DNA from: JBGTGG01 sp964398945
Lineage (GTDB): Bacteria; Bacteroidota; Bacteroidia; Cytophagales; Cyclobacteriaceae
Length of the DNA: 64,000 bases
Direction: 5' to 3'
NCBI GenBank assembly: GCA_964398945.1
Contig: CAYNOT010000012.1
Location: 98,987 to 162,986 of the forward strand
This document shows, in pieces, positions 19,133-27,876 of this stretch; position 1 is the first letter of the stretch; each line of letters starts with the position of its first letter. A program made the translations under genes and the position numbers. The notes under the pieces are model-generated. The model made no database searches and was not told the origin of the DNA. It saw only the letters and a program-made list of their open reading frames with translations.

Positions 19133-19510
19133 TTACTTATCAAAAAGTGGTTTGTATTTTTCCTGATAGTGATATAGCAACAATACATTTATGACCGCTA
19201 CAATAAGCGCTGGCCAGGTTTCACTTAAATCTTTGTTCGTATAGGTGAAAATCAGAAACGAAATCGATAGTGGAAAGAGGACGATCAGTATAAACGGAGT
19301 CCATTTATTTATAATGAGCAATATGCCGATCAGGATTTCGAACCCATAAAGAAAGGGTAGGTAAATAGCTACAGCATCTATAAAGCTGCGTGCATCTTCA
19401 GGCATTTCACCATAGCCGGATGGTATTACGTGAAGAAACTGATTAAGGGCGTACCCGATTAAAAATATGCCCAGCAATATTCTTAGCGCATTTGAAACAT
19501 AGTCTTTCAT
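19133..19510 (-). CDS. DoxX-like four-helix membrane protein
   Basis: This 125-residue integral membrane protein has four predicted helices (about 5-25, 45-65, 70-90 and 100-115) and the DoxX/MauE-like pattern RILLGIFLIGYALNQF near the start and FEILIGILLI in the second helix pair. Members act in membrane redox or are of unknown role. It forms a single-gene unit with its own terminator at 19044-19073 and is divergent from helD. Confidence 0.7.
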   Translation of the reverse strand: MKDYVSNALRILLGIFLIGYALNQFLHVIPSGYGEMPEDARSFIDAVAIYLPFLYGFEILIGILLIINKWTPFILIVLFPLSISFLIFTYTNKDLSETWPALIVAVINVLLLYHYQEKYKPLFDK

Positions 19511-19678
19511 GGTCGATTGATTTTAAAATCCGGAATAAAGATACAGTCCGGTTGAATGGACTATCCATGACAAAAATCATGGATGTGGACGAAGTTGCTC
19601 AGCTTTGTATCTTTGCAGCATTCCCTGAACAAATAGATCGGGCTATTACACTTTGGGGAATTTGATTTTTTAAACACT

Positions 19679-21721
19679 ATGATGGGAACTGTAGAACGTG
19701 AAGAAAGGGAATACCTGGAGGAGATCAAAGAAAAGCTTTTGCTGGCAATCAAGCGTGCTGATGACCGCGTGCGTCAATTCTCAGCGGAATTGCAACAGAA
19801 CAAAGAATATATATATGAGCATCAATCCGGAATGGACGAGGCGGATATGGTCGCTGCCGGGCAATCGATCAATCGCATGGCATTCACCGGGGAATCCGCA
19901 GAAGTCCGGAAGAGAAAGCTCATGAAATTGGGTGCCTCACCTTACTTTGGCAGGATTGATTTCGGAATGAAAGGCCGCAAGCCCTTCCCTATTTACATTG
20001 GCATTTACACATTCTTCGATGAAACGAGTCGTACCAATCTGATTTATGATTGGCGTGCACCGATCTCCTCTATGTTTTACGATTTTGAGTTGGGTGACGC
20101 GCACTATGAAACCCCCGGAGGAACAGTAAGCGGAAAAATTTCACTCAAGCGACAGTACAAAATCTGGGATGGTGAAATGGAATTCATGATCGAGAATGCA
20201 GTCAGCATCCACGATGAAGTTTTACAAAAAGAACTGAGCAAGTCGAGTGATGATAAAATGAAAAACATTGTCGCGACCATACAACGCGACCAAAATGCAA
20301 TTATCAGAAACGAGACTGCACCCGTGATGATTATCCAGGGTGTTGCCGGATCAGGAAAAACTTCTATCGCATTGCATCGGATTGCTTTTTTATTGTACCG
20401 TTTCCGGGAAACCATTGCTGCACAAGATGTATTGATCATTTCCCCAAATAAAGTTTTTGCCGATTATATCTCCACTGTTTTGCCGGAATTAGGTGAAGAG
20501 GTGATACCGGAAATGGGTATGGAAGAATTGGCCATTGATCTACTTGATAGGAGATTCAAGTTTCAAACTTTTTTTGAACAGGTTGCCAGCTTGCTCGAAA
20601 ACCCTGACCCGAAATTTATCGAACGCATTCAGTTCAAATCTTCATTTGAATTCCTGAGCAAACTCAACCAATACCTGATCTACATTGAAAACAATTACAT
20701 TACCTATAAGGAGTTGCGCATTGCAGGTGTAACGCTATCAGAAGAATTCATCCAAAAGAAATTCAAAGCATACCATCGCTTGCCGTTGTTGAAACGTTTT
20801 CCTGAAGTGGTAAAAGAAATTTTAAACCATGTCAGGAATACTGTAAAACGAAAATTATCAGGAAGGGAAAAATCACAAGCCTGGCAGGCTATTCCGGGGA
20901 TGTTGAAAATCAACAATACAGTTGAACTGTACAAGGATTTTTATCGCTGGGTTGGCAAACCCCACCTGTATACTTTTAATCAACATGCAAAACTTGAGTA
21001 TGCCGATGTTTTTCCACTACTCTATGTTACCCTTCGGCTTGAAGGCCTGCCCACGTACGATCATGTAAAGCATTTGCTGGTGGATGAAATGCAGGATTAT
21101 ACCCCCGTACAATATGCTGTACTCTCGCGTATATTCAAGTGTAAGAAAACCATCCTTGGTGATGTGAACCAAACCGTGAACCCGTACAGTTCCTCTTCTG
21201 CAGAAGGTATCGAACAAATTTTCCCGCAAGCAGAAGTTGTCAAACTCAATCGCAGTTACCGTTCTACTGTTGAAATTGTTGCATTCTCCCAACGTATTTC
21301 ACCGAACCCTAATTTAATACCGATGGAGCGCCATGGCGAGTTGCCGGAATGCATCGGTTTTGAAAACGGGAATGAAGAACTGTCCGCTATACAAAACCTG
21401 ATTGAAGGTTTTAAAAACTCAGGTTATCAATCGTTGGGGATCCTTTGCAAAACACAACGCCAGGCAAATCACATATATGCCATTTTGAAATCTGACAACA
21501 TACATTTGCTGACCGATGATAGTAATGCATTTAAGGAAGGCATCAATGTTACCACGATCCATCTTTCAAAAGGATTGGAGTTTGATAAAGTGATTGTTCC
21601 GTTTGCCACTGCCAAGAATTACCATACCCAGGTTGACCGAAGCTTATTATATATTGCGTGTACGCGGGCAATGCATCACCTGGTGCTTACCTGTACAAAT
21701 GAAAAAACCGCTTTTGTGTGA
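19679..21721 (+). CDS. helD: HelD-like RNA polymerase-recycling ATPase
   Basis: This 680-residue UvrD/Rep-type (SF1) ATPase of the HelD group has an N-terminal coiled coil (about 1-75) that in HelD inserts into the RNA polymerase channel. Helicase motifs in order are a Q-like TIQRDQNAII, Walker A GVAGSGKTS (about 220), Walker B LLVDEMQDYTP (about 465), GDVNQTVNP, NRSYRS, TTIHLSKGLEFD and the terminal YIACTRAM. HelD removes stalled RNA polymerase from DNA using ATP. The length and coiled-coil start fit HelD better than UvrD/PcrA, which are longer and lack this N-terminal segment. Two ATGs in tandem mark the start. Confidence 0.85.
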   Translation: MMGTVEREEREYLEEIKEKLLLAIKRADDRVRQFSAELQQNKEYIYEHQSGMDEADMVAAGQSINRMAFTGESAEVRKRKLMKLGASPYFGRIDFGMKGRKPFPIYIGIYTFFDETSRTNLIYDWRAPISSMFYDFELGDAHYETPGGTVSGKISLKRQYKIWDGEMEFMIENAVSIHDEVLQKELSKSSDDKMKNIVATIQRDQNAIIRNETAPVMIIQGVAGSGKTSIALHRIAFLLYRFRETIAAQDVLIISPNKVFADYISTVLPELGEEVIPEMGMEELAIDLLDRRFKFQTFFEQVASLLENPDPKFIERIQFKSSFEFLSKLNQYLIYIENNYITYKELRIAGVTLSEEFIQKKFKAYHRLPLLKRFPEVVKEILNHVRNTVKRKLSGREKSQAWQAIPGMLKINNTVELYKDFYRWVGKPHLYTFNQHAKLEYADVFPLLYVTLRLEGLPTYDHVKHLLVDEMQDYTPVQYAVLSRIFKCKKTILGDVNQTVNPYSSSSAEGIEQIFPQAEVVKLNRSYRSTVEIVAFSQRISPNPNLIPMERHGELPECIGFENGNEELSAIQNLIEGFKNSGYQSLGILCKTQRQANHIYAILKSDNIHLLTDDSNAFKEGINVTTIHLSKGLEFDKVIVPFATAKNYHTQVDRSLLYIACTRAMHHLVLTCTNEKTAFV

Positions 21722-21795
21722 TTTCAATTTACGGGCCCATGGAAGACTTTCGTGAACTGAAATTATTTCATTGATCGTGAGCAAGCAACTGAATC

Positions 21796-22719
21796 CTATT
21801 CAGTGCCCTTATTCTGTTTTACGATTACGGAAGCCAACATCGCAATTGTAAGGATAAACACAATCACAATAAGCGATATTTCTGCCGGTATATCAATGAA
21901 ATCTTCCGTGATCATTTTAAATCCTACAAATATTAGAATAGCAGAAAGTCCAACTTTCAAGTATTGAAAATACTTTTCAATACCCGCCAGTGCAAAGTAC
22001 AACGACCGTAACCCGAGAATCGCAAACACATTGGAAGTATACACAATAAAAGGGTCATCGGTAATACTTAAAATAGCAGGGATACTATCAACCGCAAAAA
22101 TCAAATCGGTAAACTCAATCATGATCACTACCAGAAAAAGCGGTGTAGCCCACCGCACACCATCCTTTTTTACAAAGAACTTATCCCCTTCAAAATCGGA
22201 TGTAAACCTGAACATTTTCCTGGCCAACTTGATGAGCGGGTTTTTATCAGGTTCCAACTTTTCAGCACCTGTAGTCAACATCCGAATACCCGTAAAGACC
22301 AGGAACCCGCCAAAGAAATAAATCAACCAATGGAACCTGTTAATTAATTCAATTCCAGATAGTATGAAAATAATACGCATTACCAGTGCGCCAAGTATCC
22401 CCCAGAAAAGCACCTTATGTTGGTACGCTTTCGGCACATTGAAATAGGAGAATATCATGATCATAACAAAAATGTTATCGATACTCAATGACTTTTCGAT
22501 CACATATCCTGTAAAGAATTCGATTGCTGTTTCTTTATCAAAATAGAAGTAGACAAAAAGATTGAAGATCATGGCAAGCGTGATCCAAACGCTCGTCCAA
22601 ATCAATGCCTCCCGTATTTCAATGGTATGCGATTTTCGATGAAAGACCCCAAGGTCCAATGCTAACATGGCTAATACGAAAACATTGAAGGATGTCCAAA
22701 GGACAATCATATTATCCAT
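21796..22719 (-). CDS. TerC/Alx-family membrane transporter
   Basis: This 307-residue protein has about eight or nine transmembrane helices. It carries the TerC signatures EKSLSIDNIFVM (about 74-85) and FTDLIFAVDSIPAIL (about 205-219), whose Asp residues sit in the membrane and are thought to bind metal. TerC/Alx proteins export manganese, or load metal onto exported enzymes in some bacteria. No yybP-ykoY-type leader is evident in the short upstream gap. It converges on helD across 74 bases. Confidence 0.85.
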   Translation of the reverse strand: MDNMIVLWTSFNVFVLAMLALDLGVFHRKSHTIEIREALIWTSVWITLAMIFNLFVYFYFDKETAIEFFTGYVIEKSLSIDNIFVMIMIFSYFNVPKAYQHKVLFWGILGALVMRIIFILSGIELINRFHWLIYFFGGFLVFTGIRMLTTGAEKLEPDKNPLIKLARKMFRFTSDFEGDKFFVKKDGVRWATPLFLVVIMIEFTDLIFAVDSIPAILSITDDPFIVYTSNVFAILGLRSLYFALAGIEKYFQYLKVGLSAILIFVGFKMITEDFIDIPAEISLIVIVFILTIAMLASVIVKQNKGTE

Positions 22720-22779
22720 ACTATCGAATTTCCGTCAAATATAGTCGCGTACTAAACCAAAAGCTAACGATCATAAATA

Positions 22780-23190
22780 TTAAAAACATCCCTGCTCTTT
22801 TTCTTCATGCACCACTAAAGGGTTTGTCGCTTCCAGTTCGGCAATTAATGTATTGTTTGCAAACCACAACGATTTAATATGGACACCCTCACTATTATAA
22901 ATTTTAAACACCCCTTCCCTGCTTCCTCCTATAAACTTGCCCTCACTTAACAGGACACCATTCCGATGGTATGCAGCATATCGTCCATGCGGGATATCAT
23001 CATGAAAGGATTCCTCAATCATAAGTTCACCCGAATCAAAATACTCCCGCCAAACCCCATGTTTTTTATTGTTGATATAAAATCCTTCTGCAATCAGCAC
23101 AGCATGCTTATTGAACTCCTTCCACTTCCCGTTCTTTGTTTTAAGAAGCATCTCATTCTTTTTAAAAAGAAAATCAAAAATCATACTCAT
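22780..23190 (-). CDS. MORN-repeat protein (YwqK-like)
   Basis: This 136-residue protein without a signal peptide contains four or five MORN-like repeats (NGKWKEFNKHAVLIAEGFY, KHGVWREYFDSGELMIEESF, PHGRYAAYHRNGVLLSEGKF, REGVFKIYNSEGVHI). Such repeats form a beta-hairpin ribbon for binding. Databases often label them YwqK-family antitoxins, which is not well supported. The gene ends an apparent two-gene unit with the Cys-rich gene 8 bases upstream. Confidence 0.7.
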   Translation of the reverse strand: MSMIFDFLFKKNEMLLKTKNGKWKEFNKHAVLIAEGFYINNKKHGVWREYFDSGELMIEESFHDDIPHGRYAAYHRNGVLLSEGKFIGGSREGVFKIYNSEGVHIKSLWFANNTLIAELEATNPLVVHEEKEQGCF

Positions 23191-23198
23191 GGGGTCAA

Positions 23199-23540
23199 CT
23201 ACACATACTCTTCACAATGCCAAACCCCCGCCTGGCCTTTCGGCAAGCGGCATACTTTCAGCATTGAACAATTGGAACAAATGCCTTTAACTTCAGGAAA
23301 GAACAATTGCTCTTTCGGTTGGATATAGAGGCTTACTTCCTCTGCGATCCCCGGTTCGTTTTCAAAAATCTCACAGTGCAAAACATTCTTTCGGGCATCC
23401 GGAAAAGAACAACTTGTAAAGTGATCGCACGTATTGCAAAGACTGGAAAGCTCATGCTCCAGCATCTCTTCTATTGCGGGGGTGTGGAAACTGTAGGTTT
23501 GCATGGTTTCATTTTTCCATAGCACCATCCCAATATCCAT
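23199..23540 (-). CDS. Small protein with duplicated Cys-rich metal-binding motif
   Basis: This protein has up to 113 residues. Two copies of the pattern C-x2-C-x5-C-x2-P, then a variable stretch, V/W-x-HCE-[IY] are visible: CNTCDHFTSCSFP...VLHCEIF and CSNCSMLKVCRLP...VWHCEEY. The duplication and the cysteine spacing suggest two zinc or iron-sulfur sites. The start is uncertain: ATGs at 23540, 23528 and 23504 are in frame, and the last gives MQTYSFHTPAIEEM, which looks most like a natural start. It lies between the NtrC-type regulator operon and the MORN gene, 8 bases from the latter. I do not recognise a named family. Confidence 0.65.
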   Translation of the reverse strand: MDIGMVLWKNETMQTYSFHTPAIEEMLEHELSSLCNTCDHFTSCSFPDARKNVLHCEIFENEPGIAEEVSLYIQPKEQLFFPEVKGICSNCSMLKVCRLPKGQAGVWHCEEYV

Positions 23541-23589
23541 ACCATAGAAAAACGTGGATAGCGAACTGCAATCGAAGAAACGAAATCAG

Positions 23590-23610
23590 AAAAACGGGGA
23601 GTAATTCCCC
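23590..23610 (-). terminator. Terminator of the NtrC/NtrB-type operon
   Basis: On the minus strand GGGGA and TCCCC (23606-23610 and 23596-23600) form a short GC-rich stem with a 5-base loop, followed after one G by five T. It lies just past the stop of the response-regulator gene and separates it from the Cys-rich gene. Confidence 0.55.
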
Positions 23611-23626
23611 AGTGATTCAATACGCA

Positions 23627-24955
23627 TCACTTATGGGCCTTGATCTTTTCACGCAAGGTTTTTCGATCGATCCCCAACACCAAAGCGGTTTGTGAAATAT
23701 TGTTTTGGTTGGCAGCCAATGCCTCCAGGATATACTCCCGTTCAACATCGGCAAGTTTTCGGTCCAATGCTTTTGTGCGCGATGCCGAATAGCGAAATGA
23801 TTCCGGTAGGTCCGGAACATCAATTGATTTTTCATCCGTCATGATCACCAAACGGTGGATGAGGTTTTGCAACTCACGCACATTGCCCGGCCAACTATAC
23901 CCTTTCAAAGCCTGGCGTGCTTTTGAGGTGATGCCCATTGCCGGCTTCTCCAGTTCTTTAATATACTTTTCCAAAAAGAAATCGGTCAATTTCGCAATAT
24001 CGGTTCCCCTTTCCCGCAAAGGAGGTAAATCGATTGTGATAATATTGAGCCTGTAAAATAAGTCTTCACGAAACAATCCCTTCTTTACCAATTGCATCAG
24101 ATCAACATTGGTAGCTGCTACAATCCGCACATTTACTTTGAGCGATTTTTTTGAACCAATCATAAAGAATTCCTTTTCTTGCAACACACGCAGTAGTTTC
24201 GCTTGCATGGCCAAACTTGTGTTGCTGATCTCGTCAAGGAAAATGGTTCCACCATCGGCAGTCTGGAAAAAACCCGCGCGCGTTTCAGTGGCACCTGTGA
24301 ACGCTCCCCGTGTATACCCAAACAACTCACTTTCCAACAACGCATCCGGGATGCCGCCACAATTAACCGGAACGAAAGGGGCAGTTGATGTCTTTCCTCC
24401 ATAATGCAAGGCCCTGGCCACAAGCTCCTTTCCCGTTCCGCTTTCCCCGGTAATCAACACAGTGGCATTTGTTGTTCGGGCTTTGCTAATGGTACTAAAT
24501 ACCTTCAACATGGGATCTGACTCGCCAACAATTCCAAAATCCTGAGTCGCTATTTTTGTGGCGCTTCTTTTAAAGCGGTTGGATTTACGCAATGCATTTT
24601 CAACGGCATGCAATAGTTCTTTGTCTGTAAACGACTTTACCAAATATTCTTCAGCGCCAATTTTAATTGACTCGACTGCACTTTGGATGGAGGGGAACCC
24701 GGTGATCACCAATGTCCCGATCCCTTTATGGTTTTCTGAAACATGCCGAACGAGTTCAATTCCATTTTGCCCCGGCATTTTCAAATCCGTTATCAATAAG
24801 TCGATGGCAATTGAATCCAGCAGTTTGATGGCCGACTGCACATTGCTTGCTGTGTACACCTGATACCCCTCCGGTTGGAGGTTGCGTTTGATTAGTTCAA
24901 CAGTCTCCGCTGAATCATCCACCACCAATACTGTAACTTCATTATGCTTGCTCAT
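23627..24955 (-). CDS. NtrC-family sigma-54 response regulator
   Basis: This 442-residue regulator has a receiver domain (about 5-120) with phospho-Asp in LLITDLKMPG and Lys in YLVKSF. The AAA+ domain (about 140-375) has Walker A GESGTGKE, an intact GAFTGA loop that contacts sigma-54 and Walker B GGTIFLDEI. A Fis-type HTH ends the protein (ALVLGIDRKTLREKIK). It should activate -24/-12 promoters when phosphorylated by the kinase encoded just upstream; the two genes overlap by four bases (ATGA at 24952-24955). Candidate targets are the sigma-54 elements at 26218, 29440 and 32572. Confidence 0.93.
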   Translation of the reverse strand: MSKHNEVTVLVVDDSAETVELIKRNLQPEGYQVYTASNVQSAIKLLDSIAIDLLITDLKMPGQNGIELVRHVSENHKGIGTLVITGFPSIQSAVESIKIGAEEYLVKSFTDKELLHAVENALRKSNRFKRSATKIATQDFGIVGESDPMLKVFSTISKARTTNATVLITGESGTGKELVARALHYGGKTSTAPFVPVNCGGIPDALLESELFGYTRGAFTGATETRAGFFQTADGGTIFLDEISNTSLAMQAKLLRVLQEKEFFMIGSKKSLKVNVRIVAATNVDLMQLVKKGLFREDLFYRLNIITIDLPPLRERGTDIAKLTDFFLEKYIKELEKPAMGITSKARQALKGYSWPGNVRELQNLIHRLVIMTDEKSIDVPDLPESFRYSASRTKALDRKLADVEREYILEALAANQNNISQTALVLGIDRKTLREKIKAHK

Positions 24956-26067
24956 GATTTCGTTTGTTTGATAGGCAATGTAATCTGAAACCGTGCGCCA
25001 TTTCCGGGGGCACTCTTCACTGCAATTCCCCCCTTGTGCGTTTCAATGATTCCCTGTACCACCGATAAGCCCAGGCCGGTGCCCTGCCCGACATCTTTAG
25101 TTGTGAAAAACGGTTTAAAAATTTTCTTTTGTATTGCAGGTGACATTCCAATACCATTGTCCTTTACGGTCAACAAAATACAATTGTCCTTCGTTTTTGT
25201 TGTGATGAGAATTTCCCCTCCTTCCGGGGATGCATGGATGGCATTGGTGATTAGGTTCACGAGTACCTGGCTCATTTGCACAGCATCCGCCTGTATGTTC
25301 GGCAGGTTGGGTTCCAGTCGGCTGATGATTTTAACCCCCTTTGCCTGAAAGCGTACATCAATAAAATAAAGGATATCCGAGATTACAGTATTGAGGTTGA
25401 TCGAAACCAGTTGCTGTGGCATTTGCCGCGAGAAGATCATTAACTTTTTAATGATCTCACGGGTATACAGCGAGGCTTTTATGATCTTTTCTAAATCTTC
25501 TTCTTGCTGTGGATTCAAATCCCCGGCCTTTTTTATCAATTGGGCAAAGCCTAAAATCCTGCCAAAGGGCTCGTTCAATTCATGTGCAATTCCAGCCGAA
25601 AGTTCACCAACAAACGCAAGGCGCTCGGCATGTTGTAATTGTAGTTGAAGTTTCTTTTTATCCTCTTCAACGGAGGCGCGTTTGATATAGAGCGAAAGTT
25701 CACGGGCTACCATTTTGAGCAATCGCTTTTCTTCGGGAAGGAATGCCTTATTTTCCTTTGTTGATTTTGATGTTGGCCGGTAGCCGATTTTTATGGAACC
25801 ATAGCGCTTCTTTCCCATCTGCAAGGTGGATGCAATAATGGTTTTGCATTTTGAAAAATCAACACTCGTAAACTTTTCTTTCCCAACAGTGATGCTTACT
25901 GCTGCTACTGTTGGGAACTGCATTGCTTCCGGTAAAATAACCAGGGTTTTTGAAAGGATCGTTTTTACATCCAGATCCCCTTGCCCTGCTATTTTTGAAA
26001 GTTCGTAAAGGCATTTCAGCTCTTTTACACGTTCTTTTAGTTTTAAATCAGTGGTTGATTTTTTCAT
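24952..26067 (-). CDS. NtrB/ZraS-like histidine kinase
   Basis: This 371-residue soluble kinase has no membrane segment. A GAF-like sensor (about 10-130) is followed by a coiled coil. HisKA follows with the phospho-acceptor in GIAHELNEPFGRI (about 165), then HATPase with LVNLITNAIHAS, KDNGIGMSP and GQGTGLGLSVV. It phosphorylates the NtrC-type regulator whose gene overlaps its stop. A cytoplasmic GAF sensor suggests an internal signal such as redox state, a nucleotide or a small metabolite. The leftward promoter must lie between 26068 and the divergent rnk-like gene. Confidence 0.9.
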   Translation of the reverse strand: MKKSTTDLKLKERVKELKCLYELSKIAGQGDLDVKTILSKTLVILPEAMQFPTVAAVSITVGKEKFTSVDFSKCKTIIASTLQMGKKRYGSIKIGYRPTSKSTKENKAFLPEEKRLLKMVARELSLYIKRASVEEDKKKLQLQLQHAERLAFVGELSAGIAHELNEPFGRILGFAQLIKKAGDLNPQQEEDLEKIIKASLYTREIIKKLMIFSRQMPQQLVSINLNTVISDILYFIDVRFQAKGVKIISRLEPNLPNIQADAVQMSQVLVNLITNAIHASPEGGEILITTKTKDNCILLTVKDNGIGMSPAIQKKIFKPFFTTKDVGQGTGLGLSVVQGIIETHKGGIAVKSAPGNGARFQITLPIKQTKS

Positions 26068-26132
26068 TGTGACAAAGCTAGAAAGTCCGGGACGGATTTA
26101 CATCGGAAAACGCAGAAATAGTTTTTATGAAA

Positions 26133-26167
26133 CGGGTAATTTTTACCCACTATGTAATAATTACCCG
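26133..26167. promoter_or_regulatory. Candidate enhancer site for the NtrC-type regulator
   Basis: The GGGTAA motif appears three times: GGGTA at 26134-26138, its complement TACCC at 26144-26148 (a near-palindrome), and ATTACCCG at 26160-26167, which mirrors CGGGTAAT at 26133-26140. The cluster sits 51-85 bases upstream of a sigma-54 promoter and next to the divergent NtrB/NtrC-type operon. This is where an enhancer and an autoregulatory site would be expected. Confidence 0.55.
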
Positions 26168-26217
26168 CTTGTACTCTAGTCAATTGTCCAATCTGCAACC
26201 CACAGGAAGAATATATC

Positions 26218-26233
26218 TGGCACACATCCTGCT
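26218..26233 (+). promoter_or_regulatory. Sigma-54 (-24/-12) promoter of the rnk-like gene
   Basis: TGGCACACATCCTGCT matches the TGGCAC-N5-TTGCW consensus with exact GG-to-GC spacing and only two deviations. It lies 23 bases before the ATG at 26256, which rules out an upstream in-frame start as the main translation start. Confidence 0.75.
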
Positions 26234-26255
26234 TCACAGTGAAGAAAACACTTTT

Positions 26256-26663
26256 ATGGAAACTATATTGATCACGGTTGATGACTATCAACGGATACTT
26301 TCAAGGATGAACTTCGTCCCCTTTAGTTCAAAATTATCAGCAATTGAAGCAGCCCTTTACAAAACGCTACAAAAAGCAACAACCCTCTCGCAACAAAATA
26401 TCCCCAAACGGGTGATCACGATGAATTCACGGGTTCGTTTGCTTTCTTTGTTAACGAAGAAAGAATTTGAAATTACCATTACGTATCCTGAAAACTCAAA
26501 CAATCTGGAACGCAGGATTTCTATTTTCTCGCCCATTGGTGTTGCGTTGTTGGGGCGCAAAATTGGAGATCAGGTTTCGTGGGAAATCCCAACAGGAACC
26601 GGACAATTTCAAATCATAGGCATTCCGTACCAACCGGAGGCAGTGGGGGAATATTCTTTATAA
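26256..26663 (+). CDS. rnk: Rnk/GreA-C-terminal-domain protein
   Basis: This 135-residue protein resembles Rnk and the C-terminal FKBP-like domain of GreA/GreB. The N-terminal helix pair is short (METILITVDDYQRILSRM), and the beta-rich core shows MNSRVRLLSLLTKKEFEITI, SIFSPIGVALLGRKIGDQVSWEIP and IPYQPEAVGEYS. Rnk-type proteins bind RNA polymerase near the secondary channel or affect nucleotide pools. An in-frame ATG at 26127 exists, but the sigma-54 promoter at 26218 and the family's usual start both support 26256. It is divergent from the NtrB/NtrC-type operon and is probably its target. Confidence 0.8.
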   Translation: METILITVDDYQRILSRMNFVPFSSKLSAIEAALYKTLQKATTLSQQNIPKRVITMNSRVRLLSLLTKKEFEITITYPENSNNLERRISIFSPIGVALLGRKIGDQVSWEIPTGTGQFQIIGIPYQPEAVGEYSL

Positions 26664-26758
26664 ACTCCGGAAAGGGAATGAAAAAACTAGCAGACAACAG
26701 GATTGAGTACTTGTAAATATTTGCATTGTTGTTTCAATAAAAAGCAATTGTTTAAAAA

Positions 26759-27070
26759 CTACTGTGCCTGGGCATCATAACATGCTTCTTCACATTCCCG
26801 ACAGATCGCTGCACACCTTTTGCAATGTTCATTGTCATGACGTTCACATTCTGTTGCACACGCATTGCAGGCTTCAGCGCACGCGATAATTGTACCGGCA
26901 TTTAATACACCTTCAGAGACTACGCGAAGACATGCGTCCGCACACTCCATACAAACCTGTGCACACTCGTTCATGCTTTTGTCCAAACAATACCGGGCAT
27001 TGGCTGAACATTCACGGGCACACTTTTGGCACATGTCAATACATTCCTGAACTGAATTATTGAATTCCAT
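26759..27070 (-). CDS. Four-helix Cys-rich copper-storage-like protein (DUF326/Csp)
   Basis: This 103-residue cytosolic protein has 18 cysteines arranged mostly as CxxC or CxxxC on amphipathic helices (CIDMCQKCARECS, CAQVCMECADAC, CAEACNACATEC, CKRCAAICRECEEAC). This is the hallmark of the Csp copper-storage four-helix bundles, which bind many Cu(I) ions inside the bundle. There is no signal peptide, so it resembles the cytosolic Csp3 group. The frame opens at an ATG at 27091, but its first codons read through the T-run of a terminator. The ATG at 27070 (MEFNNSVQECID) is the natural start. Confidence 0.85.
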   Translation of the reverse strand: MEFNNSVQECIDMCQKCARECSANARYCLDKSMNECAQVCMECADACLRVVSEGVLNAGTIIACAEACNACATECERHDNEHCKRCAAICRECEEACYDAQAQ

Positions 27071-27080
27071 AACCGCTTGG

Positions 27081-27118
27081 AAAAAAAACATACGCGCACC
27101 TGAGCGCGCGTATGTTTA
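27081..27118 (-). terminator. Strong terminator just before the Csp-like gene
   Basis: On the minus strand AAACATACGCGC pairs perfectly with GCGCGTATGTTT (27107-27118 and 27085-27096), and the right arm runs on into a tract of eight T. It follows the lipoprotein gene at 27133. Its T-tract ends only 10 bases before the ATG of the Csp-like gene, so it may also act as an attenuator for that gene. Confidence 0.85.
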
Positions 27119-27132
27119 ACGTAAACTGAAAA

Positions 27133-27876
27133 CTAAATTGTCTTTTCTAATTCACTGATTTTTTGCTCCGCTTCAGCCTTTCCTAAAGAAAATGAAAGTT
27201 TGTAGAGTTCCATCGCTTCCTGTCTGGCTTCCCTTTTCTTGCGCGGTGCAAATTGGGTACGGTCAGCAGCCATTTCCAAAGCTTTCGCTTGTTCAAAATA
27301 CAAGTTGGCAACCGTCATTTTGTTTTCCAACTGGGTATCTTCAATCACTTTTTCAAGTGAGGCAATATCACCGGTTTTGGTTTCGATCATTTGTTCTTTC
27401 ACTGTTAAGATCGAGTCTTTTTGCTGAACCCTGGCCACTAATGTTGAATTCTCATTTTGTGCCGTAGCCAATTGATCTTGAAGTGTTACAATTTCATCTG
27501 AACGTAATTTCAAATCAGCTTTTAATCTCCGGATAGAAGCCGCTGAAGCATTGGAGGTTTTTTTAGCAGTAGCTTCAAGCTCATCGATTTTCGCTTCTGT
27601 CCTTTTTACATAATCGTTGATTTCATTTAACCGGGCAACCTGGTCGCGATACGTACCACCTTCAACCATATTGATTTCCAATGATTTCCGGCTCGCATCT
27701 ATTGAATCAATCAACAGATCAATGTCGTTCAACTTTGCTTCCATCTCTTGGCTGGAGGCCAGTTCTACATGTAAAGAATCAACTTGCTGCTGCAAGGCCA
27801 ATTTCTCTTTGTTATCACATCCAATCAAAGCGCCTAGCGAAATGGCAATGATCACTCCTGCAATGTAAGATTTCAT
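27133..27876 (-). CDS. Coiled-coil lipoprotein
   Basis: This 247-residue protein has a lipoprotein signal (MKSYIAGVIIAISLGALIGC; lipobox LIGC) followed by a long heptad-rich coiled coil (about 28-200). The basic C-terminal segment contains RTQFAPRKKREARQEAMELY. It should be anchored in a membrane facing the periplasm. The function is unknown; the shape suggests a spacer or a stress-response envelope protein. It is a single-gene unit ended by the terminator at 27081-27118. Confidence 0.7.
   Translation of the reverse strand: MKSYIAGVIIAISLGALIGCDNKEKLALQQQVDSLHVELASSQEMEAKLNDIDLLIDSIDASRKSLEINMVEGGTYRDQVARLNEINDYVKRTEAKIDELEATAKKTSNASAASIRRLKADLKLRSDEIVTLQDQLATAQNENSTLVARVQQKDSILTVKEQMIETKTGDIASLEKVIEDTQLENKMTVANLYFEQAKALEMAADRTQFAPRKKREARQEAMELYKLSFSLGKAEAEQKISELEKTI

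Noticed and set aside
19095..19135. A tRNA T-loop-like sequence (GAATCGAACC)
   Set aside because: No cloverleaf, acceptor stem or anticodon arm can be drawn on either strand.
26127..26255. N-terminal extension of the rnk-like gene
   Set aside because: It would overlap the enhancer-like repeats and the sigma-54 promoter and adds residues not typical of the family.
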